A DNA stretch of 56,100 nucleotides from Acidobacteriaceae bacterium (GTDB lineage: Bacteria; Acidobacteriota; Terriglobia; Terriglobales; Acidobacteriaceae). The position numbers and the translations under genes were made by a program. The DNA is taken from assembly GCA_003138955.1 (NCBI GenBank), contig PLHP01000403.1:1487-57586 (forward strand). Reading direction: 5' to 3'. The notes below the pieces were generated by a model. The model was not told the DNA's origin and did not search any database. It saw nothing but the letters and a program-made list of their open reading frames with translations. Shown here one piece after another: positions 9,374 to 18,642 of the stretch (within the stretch, counting starts at the first letter, position 1; each line of letters opens with the position of its first letter).

Positions 9374-10996
9374 ATGCTCGGAACGATGATGCGGTATCCG
9401 CTTACCCTGAATAGCCTGCTGGAGCGTGTGGGCCAGCTGTTTCCTTCCGTTGAAGTCGTGGCCCGCATTCCCGGGAAATCGGTGCTTCGCACTAGTTACG
9501 GCGAAGCCCACCGCCGGGCCCGTGCCCTGGCCGAGATGCTGCAGAAAGCCGGCCTCAGGCGCGGTGACCGCGTCGCCACGCTCATGTGGAACCAGCATGT
9601 CCATTTGGAAGCCTACCTCGGCGTTCCCGCTGCCGGGGGTGTTTTGCACACGCTGAACCTTCGTTTGGCCCCCCAGGAACTGGCTTACATCGTGAACCAC
9701 GCGCAAGACCGCGTCCTGATCGTGGACGACGTTCTGCTGTCGCTCTACGAGAGTTTCGCCGCCCAGGTAAAGCTGGAGCGCGTCCTAGTGGTCCGGCTGA
9801 GCGGGGCTCCGGTCCCCGCAGGCTGCGAGGACTACGAGGAATTCATTCGCGAGGCGAGCGGGGACTTCCAGTATCCCGACCTGGACGAGAACGAGGCGGC
9901 GGGCATGTGCTACACCTCGGGCACAACCGGCACGCCCAAGGGAGTGGTGTATTCCCATCGGGCGCTGGTCCTGCACGCGATGAACTTTGCTCTTCCCGAT
10001 GTCTGCTGCATTTCCCAGCAGGACGTGGTCATGGCGCTGGCCCCGATGTTTCACGTGAATGCCCACGGCGTGCCTCTGACCGCCGTGATGACCGGAGCCA
10101 AGCTGGTGTTTCCGGGACGCTATCTCGATCCGGAAAGCGTGCTCGAATTGTTCGAATCGGAGCAGGTCACCTTTGCCTCCGCGGTGCCGACGGTCTGGCT
10201 GGGAATCCTGCAGGCGCTGGAGAGTCAGCCCGGCCGCTGGAAGCTAGCTCCCGGCATGCACGGCATGGCGGGCGGGTCCGCCCTTCCCGAAAGTTTGCTG
10301 CGAGGATTGGATCGCCAGGGCATTCCGATGACGCACTGCTGGGGCATGACCGAAACCACCCCGATTGTCACTGCCAGCAACCTCAAGTCTTACATGCGAG
10401 ATTGGCCGGAGGACCGGCGCTACGAGATGCGGGCGAGGCAGGGACGGCCATCACCCTTCATGGAAATCCGCACCATGGCTGGCGACGATTCTGCGCCCTG
10501 GGACGGCGCCACCCCGGGCGAACTGCAGGTCAAAGGCCCCTGGGTGGCGGCCAGCTACTACAACATGCCGCAAGGGGGAGAGCGCTGGAGCTCGGACGGC
10601 TGGCTCCGCACCGGGGACGTCGCCAACATTGACCCGGAAGGCTACGTCAAGATCGTGGATCGCATCAAGGACTTGATCAAGTCGGGGGGGGAATGGATCA
10701 GTTCCGTGGATTTGGAGAACGCGATTGTGGCGCATCCCGACGTACGCGAGGCTGCGGTCATCGCAGTTTCCCATCCCAAGTGGCAGGAGCGCCCGCTGGC
10801 GGTCGTTGTCCCCCGGGAAGGAGCGCAGCTCAACACTTCCACTCTGCGCGCCTTCCTAGCACCGAAGTTTGCTAGCTGGCAGTTGCCCGATGCGTTTGTG
10901 TTCGTCGAGCAACTCCCGCACACTTCCACGGGAAAGCTGCTCAAGGCTGCGTTGCGCAAGCAATATCGCGACTGGGTTTGGGAGAAAATCTCGTAG
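9374..10996 (+). CDS. AMP-forming fatty-acyl-CoA ligase (AlkK-like)
   Basis: CYTSGTTGTPKGVVYSHRA, MTHCWGMTETTP, WLRTGDVANIDPEGYVKIVDRIKDLIKSGGEWISSVDLE, PHTSTGKLLK. Confidence 0.9.
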   Translation: MLGTMMRYPLTLNSLLERVGQLFPSVEVVARIPGKSVLRTSYGEAHRRARALAEMLQKAGLRRGDRVATLMWNQHVHLEAYLGVPAAGGVLHTLNLRLAPQELAYIVNHAQDRVLIVDDVLLSLYESFAAQVKLERVLVVRLSGAPVPAGCEDYEEFIREASGDFQYPDLDENEAAGMCYTSGTTGTPKGVVYSHRALVLHAMNFALPDVCCISQQDVVMALAPMFHVNAHGVPLTAVMTGAKLVFPGRYLDPESVLELFESEQVTFASAVPTVWLGILQALESQPGRWKLAPGMHGMAGGSALPESLLRGLDRQGIPMTHCWGMTETTPIVTASNLKSYMRDWPEDRRYEMRARQGRPSPFMEIRTMAGDDSAPWDGATPGELQVKGPWVAASYYNMPQGGERWSSDGWLRTGDVANIDPEGYVKIVDRIKDLIKSGGEWISSVDLENAIVAHPDVREAAVIAVSHPKWQERPLAVVVPREGAQLNTSTLRAFLAPKFASWQLPDAFVFVEQLPHTSTGKLLKAALRKQYRDWVWEKIS

Positions 10997-11091
10997 CCCC
11001 GACTCAGTGAAACTGGCAGACAGGGGGCGGAAAGCGGGAAGAATTTGGGAATGCGCCGAGCAAGTGTGATGCAGTATCCCACGGAAACCTC

Positions 11092-12063
11092 ATGGCCACG
11101 GTGACTCGCGAACTGGGCAGTCGACTTCTTAGTACTATGAAGCTCATGCGGGAGCTGGAGCACCGCATCGAGAACCTCTACCGCCAGGGCAAGATCGTGG
11201 GAGGAGTGTTCATCGGGCGGGGGCAGGAGGCGATTTCTGCCGGCAGCGCCATTCAGACCTTGCCGGAAGATGTCGTCTGCCCCAGCCATCGCGACCTCGC
11301 CGCTTTTCTCCTTCGCGGCCTGCCACCCTGGATGGTCGTTGCCAATTACCTGGGCCGAAAGGACGGCCCGACACGGGGTCGTGACGGCAACACCCACCTG
11401 GGCGCACTTCCGCTGGGCATCATTTCTTTTATCAGCTCGATGGCCGCGATCGTTCCGGTGGCCAACGGAGTCGCCTTTTCCTTTCAGTACCGCAAACAGC
11501 CGAACGTCGTGCTGTGCTATTTCGGGGACGGGGCGACGAGCCGGGGCGAGTGGCATGAGGCCATGAACTTCGGGGCCGTCTTCAAGTTGCCCATCGTGTA
11601 CCTCTGTGTCAACAACCAGTACGCGTACTCGACACCGGTGAGCCGCCAGATGGCGGTCGAGCACATCACCGACCGCGCCCAGGGCTACGGGATTCCCTGC
11701 CAGCTGGTGGACGGCAACGATGTTCTCGGCGTCTATGAAGCCGCGCAGAAAGCCATCGCGCGGGCGCGGAAGGGAGAGGGCCCGACGCTGCTGGAGTGCG
11801 TAACCTTCCGCATGAGCGGGCACTCGGCCCACGACCAAGCCGAATACGTACCCAAGGAGCTGTTTGAGAAGTGGCAAAAGAAAGATCCGATTCTGCGGTT
11901 CGAAAAGCACCTGCTGGAGCACAACGTGCTTTCCCGTCAAGACATTGACGACGTCTACTCCAAAGTGCAAGCCGAAGTGGAATCGGCCGTGACCCGTGCC
12001 GAACAGTCTCCGTATCCGGATCCGTCAGGGCTGCTTGAGGGCGTTTACGCGTCAGCAGAATAA
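11092..12063 (+). CDS. 2-oxoacid dehydrogenase E1 component alpha subunit
   Basis: CYFGDGATSRGEWHEAMNFGAVFKLPIVYLCVNNQYAYSTPVSRQ (TPP motif); MSGHSAHDQAEYVP. Confidence 0.9.
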   Translation: MATVTRELGSRLLSTMKLMRELEHRIENLYRQGKIVGGVFIGRGQEAISAGSAIQTLPEDVVCPSHRDLAAFLLRGLPPWMVVANYLGRKDGPTRGRDGNTHLGALPLGIISFISSMAAIVPVANGVAFSFQYRKQPNVVLCYFGDGATSRGEWHEAMNFGAVFKLPIVYLCVNNQYAYSTPVSRQMAVEHITDRAQGYGIPCQLVDGNDVLGVYEAAQKAIARARKGEGPTLLECVTFRMSGHSAHDQAEYVPKELFEKWQKKDPILRFEKHLLEHNVLSRQDIDDVYSKVQAEVESAVTRAEQSPYPDPSGLLEGVYASAE

Positions 12064-12118
12064 ATAAAGGATCATTCACCACCGATGACAGAAAGGAAGG
12101 GAAGGGGGCGACCAGTTC

Positions 12119-13099
12119 ATGCCAGTGATGACCTATATCGAGGCGATTCGCAAGGGGATCTGGGAGGAAATGGAACGCGATGACCGAGTCTTCATGATTG
12201 GCGAAGACATCGGGGCGCACGGCGGCGCCTTCAAGCTCTCAGCCGGCATGCAGGAACACTTTGGTCCCAACCGGATCGTGGACACCCCGCTGGCGGAAAA
12301 TGCCTTCGTGGGAGCTGCGATTGGCGCCGCGCTCATGGGCCTGCGGCCGATCGTCGAGATGCAGTTTGCCGACTTCATTTCCACCTGCTACGACCTGATC
12401 GTCAACTATGCCGCCAAAGCCCGCTACCGCTGGGCCGCCGGGGTTCCCATCGTCATACGCGGACCTTCGGGAGGTGGTGTCCGTGGCGGTCCCTTCCACT
12501 CGAACAACCCGGAGATCGCTTTCGTCCATACGCCGGGACTGAAGGTCGTCGTGCCCGCGACTGCCTACGACGCTAAAGGGCTGATCAAGGCGGCGATTCG
12601 CGACCCTGATCCGGTGCTGTACTTTGAGCACAAACTGCTGTATCGGCGAATCAAAGAGGATGTGCCGGCGGGGGACTACGTCGTGCCGCTTGGTCAGGCC
12701 CGCGTGGCTCGTGCCGGAACCGATATTTCCGTCATCACTTACGGAGCCATGGTGTACGTCGCCTTGGAAGCGGCGGAGAAGCTGGCCCAAGAAGGCGACG
12801 GCGTTGATGTGGAAGTAATTGACCTGCGCTGCCTGGTACCGCTCGACAGCGAAGCCGTACTGGCCAGCGTCCGAAAAACCAGCCGCGTGATTTTGCTGCA
12901 CGAAGATACGCGCACGGCGGGCTTCGCCGGAGAACTCGCCGCCCAGATCGCCTCCGACGCCTTCGATTGCCTGGACGCGCCCGTCCTGCGCGTCACCGCG
13001 CCTGATTGCCCCGTTCCCTACAGCCCGCCGCTGGAGGACGCGTTCCTGCCCCACGCCTCCGACGTCATAGCCGCCGTCCGACGCTCGATGGCGTACTAG
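12119..13099 (+). CDS. 2-oxoacid dehydrogenase E1 component beta subunit
   Basis: MTYIEAIRKGIWEEMERDDRVFMIGEDIGAHGGAFK; GPSGGGVRGGPFHSNNPEIAFVHTPGLKVVVPAT; VIDLRCLVPLDSEAV. Confidence 0.92.
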   Translation: MPVMTYIEAIRKGIWEEMERDDRVFMIGEDIGAHGGAFKLSAGMQEHFGPNRIVDTPLAENAFVGAAIGAALMGLRPIVEMQFADFISTCYDLIVNYAAKARYRWAAGVPIVIRGPSGGGVRGGPFHSNNPEIAFVHTPGLKVVVPATAYDAKGLIKAAIRDPDPVLYFEHKLLYRRIKEDVPAGDYVVPLGQARVARAGTDISVITYGAMVYVALEAAEKLAQEGDGVDVEVIDLRCLVPLDSEAVLASVRKTSRVILLHEDTRTAGFAGELAAQIASDAFDCLDAPVLRVTAPDCPVPYSPPLEDAFLPHASDVIAAVRRSMAY

Positions 13100-13184
13100 C
13101 GGCTATCTCCATCGTCCCGCGCTCTCCCGCAGATGGGAGGCGACACGTGTGAAGGCAGGTAATCGTTCCACCTCCGCGACGAGT

Positions 13185-14312
13185 TCACGGACGAACGGGA
13201 GAAGCATCGTCTCTTGATTCTATCAATTCGGGCCGGGTGGGCCGGGCGTGGGTTCCGGAATTTGGTGACGCCGCCGCAGCAGGTTTCTGTTTTGTGGTTG
13301 CTCCGGCGTTGTAATAGCACAGTTCTCCCGGGACGCACGGCGCAACACTCTCGCGAAGGGCCTGCGCATACGCCTGGATGGCTTCTTCGAGGGCCCCGTT
13401 TCGTGTTTTCTCCACGACCGCCCGAACCAGCCTCACACTGACCAGCTTGCGCAAGGAGGACGCTTCGCGGCCGACAATCTTCACTGCGGAAATGCCCATA
13501 CGGTGGAAGGCGGGGATGGCGCAAAGGCCGCACGGCACCAGCGGCAGCGCGGTCTGCGGCCGGGCCGAGCAGGCGTAATTGGTGAGCCCGTCAATGCGAC
13601 GATGAAAATCCTGCAGGAGGGTGTTTACCTCCTCCTCTTCTCCCGAAGCCCAGGGTGCGCCGGAAAGCTTGAAAGACTGCGAGTCCATCCGCGCCAGTCC
13701 CACGCAAAAGGCACCCACGGAACGGTGGTGGGTCGTGAGGCAGAACCCCTCTTCGAAAATGCAACCGTCGTTCAGGATGAACACCTCGAGTTCGACCTGA
13801 GAGCCGATTTCGCCGGCGATGCGCCCGATCTCTGCCAGCGTAAGGCTGCGAGGCAGAATGACACGGCGCACTCCGAGAGACTGGAAGAAACGGACGGCAG
13901 CCACATTCAACGACGCGGCGATGGAACTGAGATGCAGAGCGCAGGGCAAGTCCTGTTTCGCCAGTTCCAGGATCAAGGCCGGATCGGAGACGATCAGCCC
14001 ATCCACGCTGGCTTCCTCGACATAGCGGCGGGCGAGCTCAAGCACCAGTGGCAGTTGGCTGGCGGTATAGGTCTGAGCGTTCAAGGTCACAAACACGGGC
14101 ACCGAACGGCCGTGAGCCTGTTGGACGACCCGGGCAAGATCCGAGAAGGTGCGCAGGTTCCCGCCAGCCGGGCTGCGGCGGTTCAGCCAGATGGCGCCGC
14201 TGTAACGGGCCACCCACTCATCCGCTACCACGCCGCAGTAAAGTTCCTCCGCCCCGCTGGCCAGGAGCATCTCGGTTTCCTCCGGTGAATTCAAGGGTGC
14301 CAGAATTTTCAT
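13185..14312 (-). CDS. U32 family protein, UbiU/RlhA-like (putative Fe-S hydroxylase)
   Basis: MKILAPLNSPEETEMLLASGAEELYCGV; ELEVFILNDGCIFEEGFC (CX6C); PCGLCAIPAFHRMGISAVKIVGRE. Confidence 0.8.
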   Translation of the reverse strand: MKILAPLNSPEETEMLLASGAEELYCGVVADEWVARYSGAIWLNRRSPAGGNLRTFSDLARVVQQAHGRSVPVFVTLNAQTYTASQLPLVLELARRYVEEASVDGLIVSDPALILELAKQDLPCALHLSSIAASLNVAAVRFFQSLGVRRVILPRSLTLAEIGRIAGEIGSQVELEVFILNDGCIFEEGFCLTTHHRSVGAFCVGLARMDSQSFKLSGAPWASGEEEEVNTLLQDFHRRIDGLTNYACSARPQTALPLVPCGLCAIPAFHRMGISAVKIVGREASSLRKLVSVRLVRAVVEKTRNGALEEAIQAYAQALRESVAPCVPGELCYYNAGATTKQKPAAAASPNSGTHARPTRPELIESRDDASPVRP

Positions 14313-14319
14313 CTTGCGC

Positions 14320-15246
14320 TCACATGGGCAAGTCCGGCTGGTAGATCACCCGGCTCACCCCTCGGGCCTCTGCTCCCAGCAGGAAGCCCTCGAGCACCTC
14401 GGTATCGGGGCAGTAGAAAAAAGTGTTTCCGCGCTGATAAAACGCCGTGCCGTCGGTGGGTAGGGTAGTACCGACGAAGCGGTGCTCCGTAAGGTAGAGC
14501 CGACACTCGTGCTGACACCGCTGCATGGGCCGAAATCGCGCACTCTCCTCGAGATGGAGCGCGCCGATCATGCATTGCCGTCCCGTAGTCACGAAACCAT
14601 AGGGGAAGTAAAACGCCACCTGAAACGGGAGCCGGCGCAGATCCGAGGTCGAGTCTTGAAGCAAGATGTCCAGTTCTACCGTCTCGACACCATAGCGGCG
14701 TAGCAGGCGCTGCAGCGATGGCATCTCGAGTCCGTCCGGCTGCATGGAAGCGCGGATGCCCTCCGGGGCATCCGGTGCGTTGTATAAGGGCGTGACGCGC
14801 GGATCCCGCATCGTTTTATTCAAGAGGCGTCCACGAACCGGCCGCAACGCGTCAAACTCTTCGTGCAGCACCTGTAATGTGCCCCAGTCGTTGAATACCA
14901 CTTCCGCGCCGTTGGCCTGAGCGGCGAGCCAGGCAAAAAGAGGCCGGAGTTTATCCAAGCCAGCGTCGGTGACCGGAGGCGTCAGGAAGGTGATCGCCAA
15001 GCCGCGCTCCCGAAGCTCGCGGCACACTTTGGAGAAGCTCTCGCGCGCCGGGATCAGGTACTGGCAAAATTCGTTGCCCAGGTAGGCACGTTGCGGGCGA
15101 ACCGGCCCAGCCACCCGTTGGACCACATCCGCCGCTGCGGCTTGCAAATCGCTCAGCGGAAGTTCAGAGCTTCGGGGCGGGCGCGAAAAAAAGTCGTCGC
15201 AGTGTTCCAGGGAGCTTCCGTCCGCAACGTGAATGGCCCACTCCAT
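14320..15246 (-). CDS. U32 family protein, UbiV-like (putative Fe-S partner)
   Basis: AYLGNEFCQYLIPARESFSKVCRELRERGLAITFLTP; GRQCMIGALHLEESARFRPMQRCQHECRLY, i.e. one N-terminal Cys plus CX18CX3C, resembling the four-Cys layout of UbiV. Confidence 0.65.
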   Translation of the reverse strand: MEWAIHVADGSSLEHCDDFFSRPPRSSELPLSDLQAAAADVVQRVAGPVRPQRAYLGNEFCQYLIPARESFSKVCRELRERGLAITFLTPPVTDAGLDKLRPLFAWLAAQANGAEVVFNDWGTLQVLHEEFDALRPVRGRLLNKTMRDPRVTPLYNAPDAPEGIRASMQPDGLEMPSLQRLLRRYGVETVELDILLQDSTSDLRRLPFQVAFYFPYGFVTTGRQCMIGALHLEESARFRPMQRCQHECRLYLTEHRFVGTTLPTDGTAFYQRGNTFFYCPDTEVLEGFLLGAEARGVSRVIYQPDLPM

Positions 15247-15505
15247 AAGCGGGTGCCCGTGTGGTCAGTTCCTTTCCGGTCTCGCCTGACTCTGGCCGAA
15301 CCGACCGATTGTACTCCTACAGAACAGGCCCGGCGCAATTGCTGATTCCAAGTCCCACGGCAGTGACGTCACGAAATGTAGAATCCGAATTAAATTCGAG
15401 CGCGGCTAACTGACGAAAGATCGACATCTCGTCAGCGAACGCGTGACGGTGGTTTTACAAGGCGGGGCGAGATAGGTTCTAGTTCTTGCCGCCGTCCAGA
15501 AACGG

Positions 15506-16636
15506 CTAGGGCACCGCTCCCGGCGGCAGAGCGCGCAACTGACTGGAGCTTGGGTCGCCGGGAAGCTCGATGCTGTGTATGCGTTTCAAACTCTGCGCAT
15601 CGTAAACATTCACGAACGGGCCGGCCGACGACGGCAGGTACACTTTCTTGCCATCGCGCGTGAGGTTAACGACGTAGGTGGTCCCTTCCGTATCGCGCAC
15701 CTCAGCAATTTTGCGTTGCGTCAGGTCCACTACCACCAGTTGGTTCATGACCAGGTATGCACGCTTGCGGTCGGGTGAGACTACCGAAGAATACAAAGGA
15801 ATGGGCGGGCCCAGTTCCATGAAGTCCAACTTTCCCGTGTCCACGTCCATGTTGACCAGGCCGAGCACGAGATTGTGCGTAAACGGGTTGGTGGCGAAAG
15901 AGGGCATGCTCACGATTCCGCTCTGCTCGTACTGACTAAAGAAGGGAAGAGTGTCCATTGGGCTCTGATCGGGCAGCAGGCCGGTCTGCAGGGGTACCGT
16001 TTCCACGACATGCCGCTGCGCCAGATCAATGAAGTAGACATTTCGTCCCCAGGCGATCAGCCGGTTCGGGTCCGCCGGCACGAACAGGCTGACCACGCCG
16101 TCGGGCGCGTCCATGATCTTCTTCTTTGCGTGCGTGTTCAGGTCCACGGACCAGATCTCCGGCGGCAGCGCCACATATTCATCGGGAAGTTGCTTGACGG
16201 GACGAATATGGGCAAACAGGCGGTCTCCCTTGCGGCTCACTGCCAGGCCGAAAATGTTGATCTTGACGCCCGGCTGCGCCAGATCAATCACTTCTTCCAC
16301 TTTCCGGTCGGGTACATTCACGACCTCGATCTTGGCGCGGCCATCGGTGGTCAGGAAGACGTGTTTGCCGTCGGGAGAAGGGATGATCTCCTTCGGGGAA
16401 CGCCCCTTGGTGGGAATCTGGGCGACGATTTCATCGCGGCTCGTATCAATGACCAGGAGCCCGGCGGGGTGAATGCCGAGGACGAAGTAGTCGTGATCCT
16501 GGCTCCAGCCTAGGGAGGTGGCCAGCAGCAGGAGGCCCAGCGCGATTGCAAGATGCGCGCGAGGACTGAGCCGAAGGCGCGGGCTTCGAAGAATGACGCG
16601 TGTGGTCCAAAACATGATCGCCCACCGGCCTTTCAT
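15506..16636 (-). CDS. qhpB: Quinohemoprotein amine dehydrogenase beta subunit (beta-propeller), copy 1
   Basis: Signal region then YFVLGIHPAGLLVIDTSRDEIVAQI..., PLYSSVVSPDRKRAYLVMNQLVVVDL; immediately downstream of the gamma subunit. Confidence 0.85.
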   Translation of the reverse strand: MKGRWAIMFWTTRVILRSPRLRLSPRAHLAIALGLLLLATSLGWSQDHDYFVLGIHPAGLLVIDTSRDEIVAQIPTKGRSPKEIIPSPDGKHVFLTTDGRAKIEVVNVPDRKVEEVIDLAQPGVKINIFGLAVSRKGDRLFAHIRPVKQLPDEYVALPPEIWSVDLNTHAKKKIMDAPDGVVSLFVPADPNRLIAWGRNVYFIDLAQRHVVETVPLQTGLLPDQSPMDTLPFFSQYEQSGIVSMPSFATNPFTHNLVLGLVNMDVDTGKLDFMELGPPIPLYSSVVSPDRKRAYLVMNQLVVVDLTQRKIAEVRDTEGTTYVVNLTRDGKKVYLPSSAGPFVNVYDAQSLKRIHSIELPGDPSSSQLRALPPGAVP

Positions 16637-16992
16637 TGGTTGTCCGTCGGCACCAGATCCAGTTTGCGCCAGTCCCGCGACGCCGAGGCGCACTTGTCCG
16701 ACCATTCCAGGAAGCTCGTCAGCTGATCAGGTAACTGGGCCGGCCACCAGCACTCGTCGTAGCAGCCGTAGAGATCGGATTCCATGGGCTGGCACAGGCC
16801 CGTCATCTGGCCGGAACTGTCGGTCTCCCACCCGGGATCGAAGATGAGCGCGCAGCCCAATGGGAGTTGGGGCGCCTGCTGTAGCGCCCGCACGTCGGGC
16901 TTGCTCTCCGCCCGGGAGCCGCTGTCGGCTTGCTGGTGTGCCGCCGCCTCGATCTTTCTGGCTTTCTTATTGAGTGGCTTCAAGTGTTTCAT
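16633..16992 (-). CDS. qhpC: Quinohemoprotein amine dehydrogenase gamma subunit (CTQ and thioether peptide)
   Basis: LGCALIFDPGWETDSSGQMTGLCQPMESDLYGCYDECWWPAQLPD; spacings C+9 E, C+6 D, C+8 D and C+6 W fit the known Cys-Glu/Asp thioethers and CTQ. Confidence 0.95.
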   Translation of the reverse strand: MKHLKPLNKKARKIEAAAHQQADSGSRAESKPDVRALQQAPQLPLGCALIFDPGWETDSSGQMTGLCQPMESDLYGCYDECWWPAQLPDQLTSFLEWSDKCASASRDWRKLDLVPTDNQ

Positions 16993-17009
16993 ATGAAATT
17001 TGCTCCGTG

Positions 17010-18605
17010 TTACGGTATTAGTGGGTCTCTCATCTTGGGGATGCTCACCAGCAGGTAGGCACGTGCCTTCATCGCTTTGGCGTCATCCCCCGGTTTGTAT
17101 TCGGCAGTTACATAGACGTCGCCAATGTTATCGGCACTGCGGTAACGTTTCGGATTCGGTCCCTCGGTCGCGGGAGTAAATAATCCGTTCTGATCGATGG
17201 AGCCGACAAACTCCCGATCCTTGTCGTCGTAGGCGTTGTAAAACTCTTCGATTGCCCAGTTCGGCTTGACGACGCCTATCTCGAGATCGTCGTCGTTGCC
17301 GGGAACGCCATCCGGACCGCGGTTGTACGCGTGCGCTTCAAACTGGACGTACTGCTTCGAATAGTGAAGCCCGCCCGTTCGCGCCATTATCCGATCCGGC
17401 AGCACGCGAATGTAGTCCACCTTGTCGTACACGCAGAGCAAATCCTTGGCTGTGGCCGGGCCCACTTGTACCACCCGTCGGCCATTTTTCGCATCCGCCG
17501 CGACCGTGGCCTCCATCGTAATCCGATCGGTTGTGGCGGCGGTGATCTTCTCGATCTTCAGGCCATCGCCCAGGCTCAGATCGCCGGGTTTCACGTTGGC
17601 CGGAAGGTCGGCCCCGTAGATGCGCAGCTCGATGTTCTTGGCGCCAGACTGTACGGCCTTCGGAAACACGGCGACGAGGCGGGGCTGCCCGTCCCGGCGG
17701 TGGAGAGTTTCCTCGCCTGCGATTCCCTGCCGTTCGGCGCCCAGCCATCGGCCGCGCAGCGTCGCGCCGTCGGCGGAAAGATGATAGATTTCCCGTCCCT
17801 TTGCCCCATCCTTCCACTGGGCATTGCCTCTCCAGGAAACCGCTCCATACCATTGTCCGGTACCGGTGCGCGTCGTGCTGGTGCCGTCGGCGAACTCCAG
17901 AGCAGCCTGAGTCTGCCGCGAGCCGTCGGCCGCCACGCTCATCTTGATCTGTCCCACGTAATCGCCCTTGCCCGCCTGATACCCTCGAACAACCCAAGCG
18001 GCTTCGCCGGGAGCAGTCTGGTTCTTTTCCCGCTGCCATTCCGGAGTTTCCAGCGGGAACTGCTGGGCCAGGTAGGCGAGCGCTTCATCGCACGTTGCCA
18101 TCCAATCCATGTAGCGATGTTGATAAACGATGGTGGGGATGATGGCCAGCAGGAAGCTTTTCAGCTTGAGCCATTCCTCTTTGGTCCGACGCTGGGCTGC
18201 AATCCTAGCGTAGCTGTGGCAGGTCCCGCAGGCCGTCCGGACCGCTTCGTTGGGAATCTGCTCCTGTTCTCCGCGTTGCTCCAGTTCGCGTTGCTCCAGG
18301 GCATAGCTAATCTTGTCCACCTCCGAAGCGGTCAGGCCTTGCTGATCCCCCAGGTACTGCACGATGGCCCGCGCTTCCGCCGGAGTCAGGCGGACCTTGT
18401 GCAGTTGCACCATGCGCCGCACGGTTTCCTCCCAACCCTCCGGTGTCTTGCGCTGGTAGGAGATGCGGCTCATGCGCTGCTGGGAATCCAGGGTGTGACA
18501 GCCGCCACACTTGTCTTGCACAAGTTGGCTCTTTACGGGGATGCCCTCAGCCCACAGCATTGCGCCGAGAGCGGCAGTCGTCAGCGTTATCATCAGGAGT
18601 CGCAT
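17010..18605 (-). CDS. qhpA: Quinohemoprotein amine dehydrogenase alpha subunit (diheme)
   Basis: Signal peptide; two heme motifs CGGCH and CGTCH; followed by beta-domain-rich C-terminal part; adjacent to gamma and beta. Confidence 0.92.
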   Translation of the reverse strand: MRLLMITLTTAALGAMLWAEGIPVKSQLVQDKCGGCHTLDSQQRMSRISYQRKTPEGWEETVRRMVQLHKVRLTPAEARAIVQYLGDQQGLTASEVDKISYALEQRELEQRGEQEQIPNEAVRTACGTCHSYARIAAQRRTKEEWLKLKSFLLAIIPTIVYQHRYMDWMATCDEALAYLAQQFPLETPEWQREKNQTAPGEAAWVVRGYQAGKGDYVGQIKMSVAADGSRQTQAALEFADGTSTTRTGTGQWYGAVSWRGNAQWKDGAKGREIYHLSADGATLRGRWLGAERQGIAGEETLHRRDGQPRLVAVFPKAVQSGAKNIELRIYGADLPANVKPGDLSLGDGLKIEKITAATTDRITMEATVAADAKNGRRVVQVGPATAKDLLCVYDKVDYIRVLPDRIMARTGGLHYSKQYVQFEAHAYNRGPDGVPGNDDDLEIGVVKPNWAIEEFYNAYDDKDREFVGSIDQNGLFTPATEGPNPKRYRSADNIGDVYVTAEYKPGDDAKAMKARAYLLVSIPKMRDPLIP

Positions 18606-18642
18606 GTTTGATCGTCCGCCTTGAGCGAAAATAAGCAGTTTT

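Noticed and set aside
10642-11970. 442-aa minus-strand ORF
   Set aside because: Antisense to the acyl-CoA ligase and E1 alpha genes, both with strong motifs; no recognisable domain.
13185-15246. Treating the U32 genes as QHNDH leader peptidases
   Set aside because: A subtilisin-like QhpE candidate is already present, and characterised U32 relatives with these Cys motifs are linked to hydroxylation rather than proteolysis.
17331-18611. 426-aa + strand ORF
   Set aside because: Antisense to qhpA, which has a signal peptide and two heme motifs.
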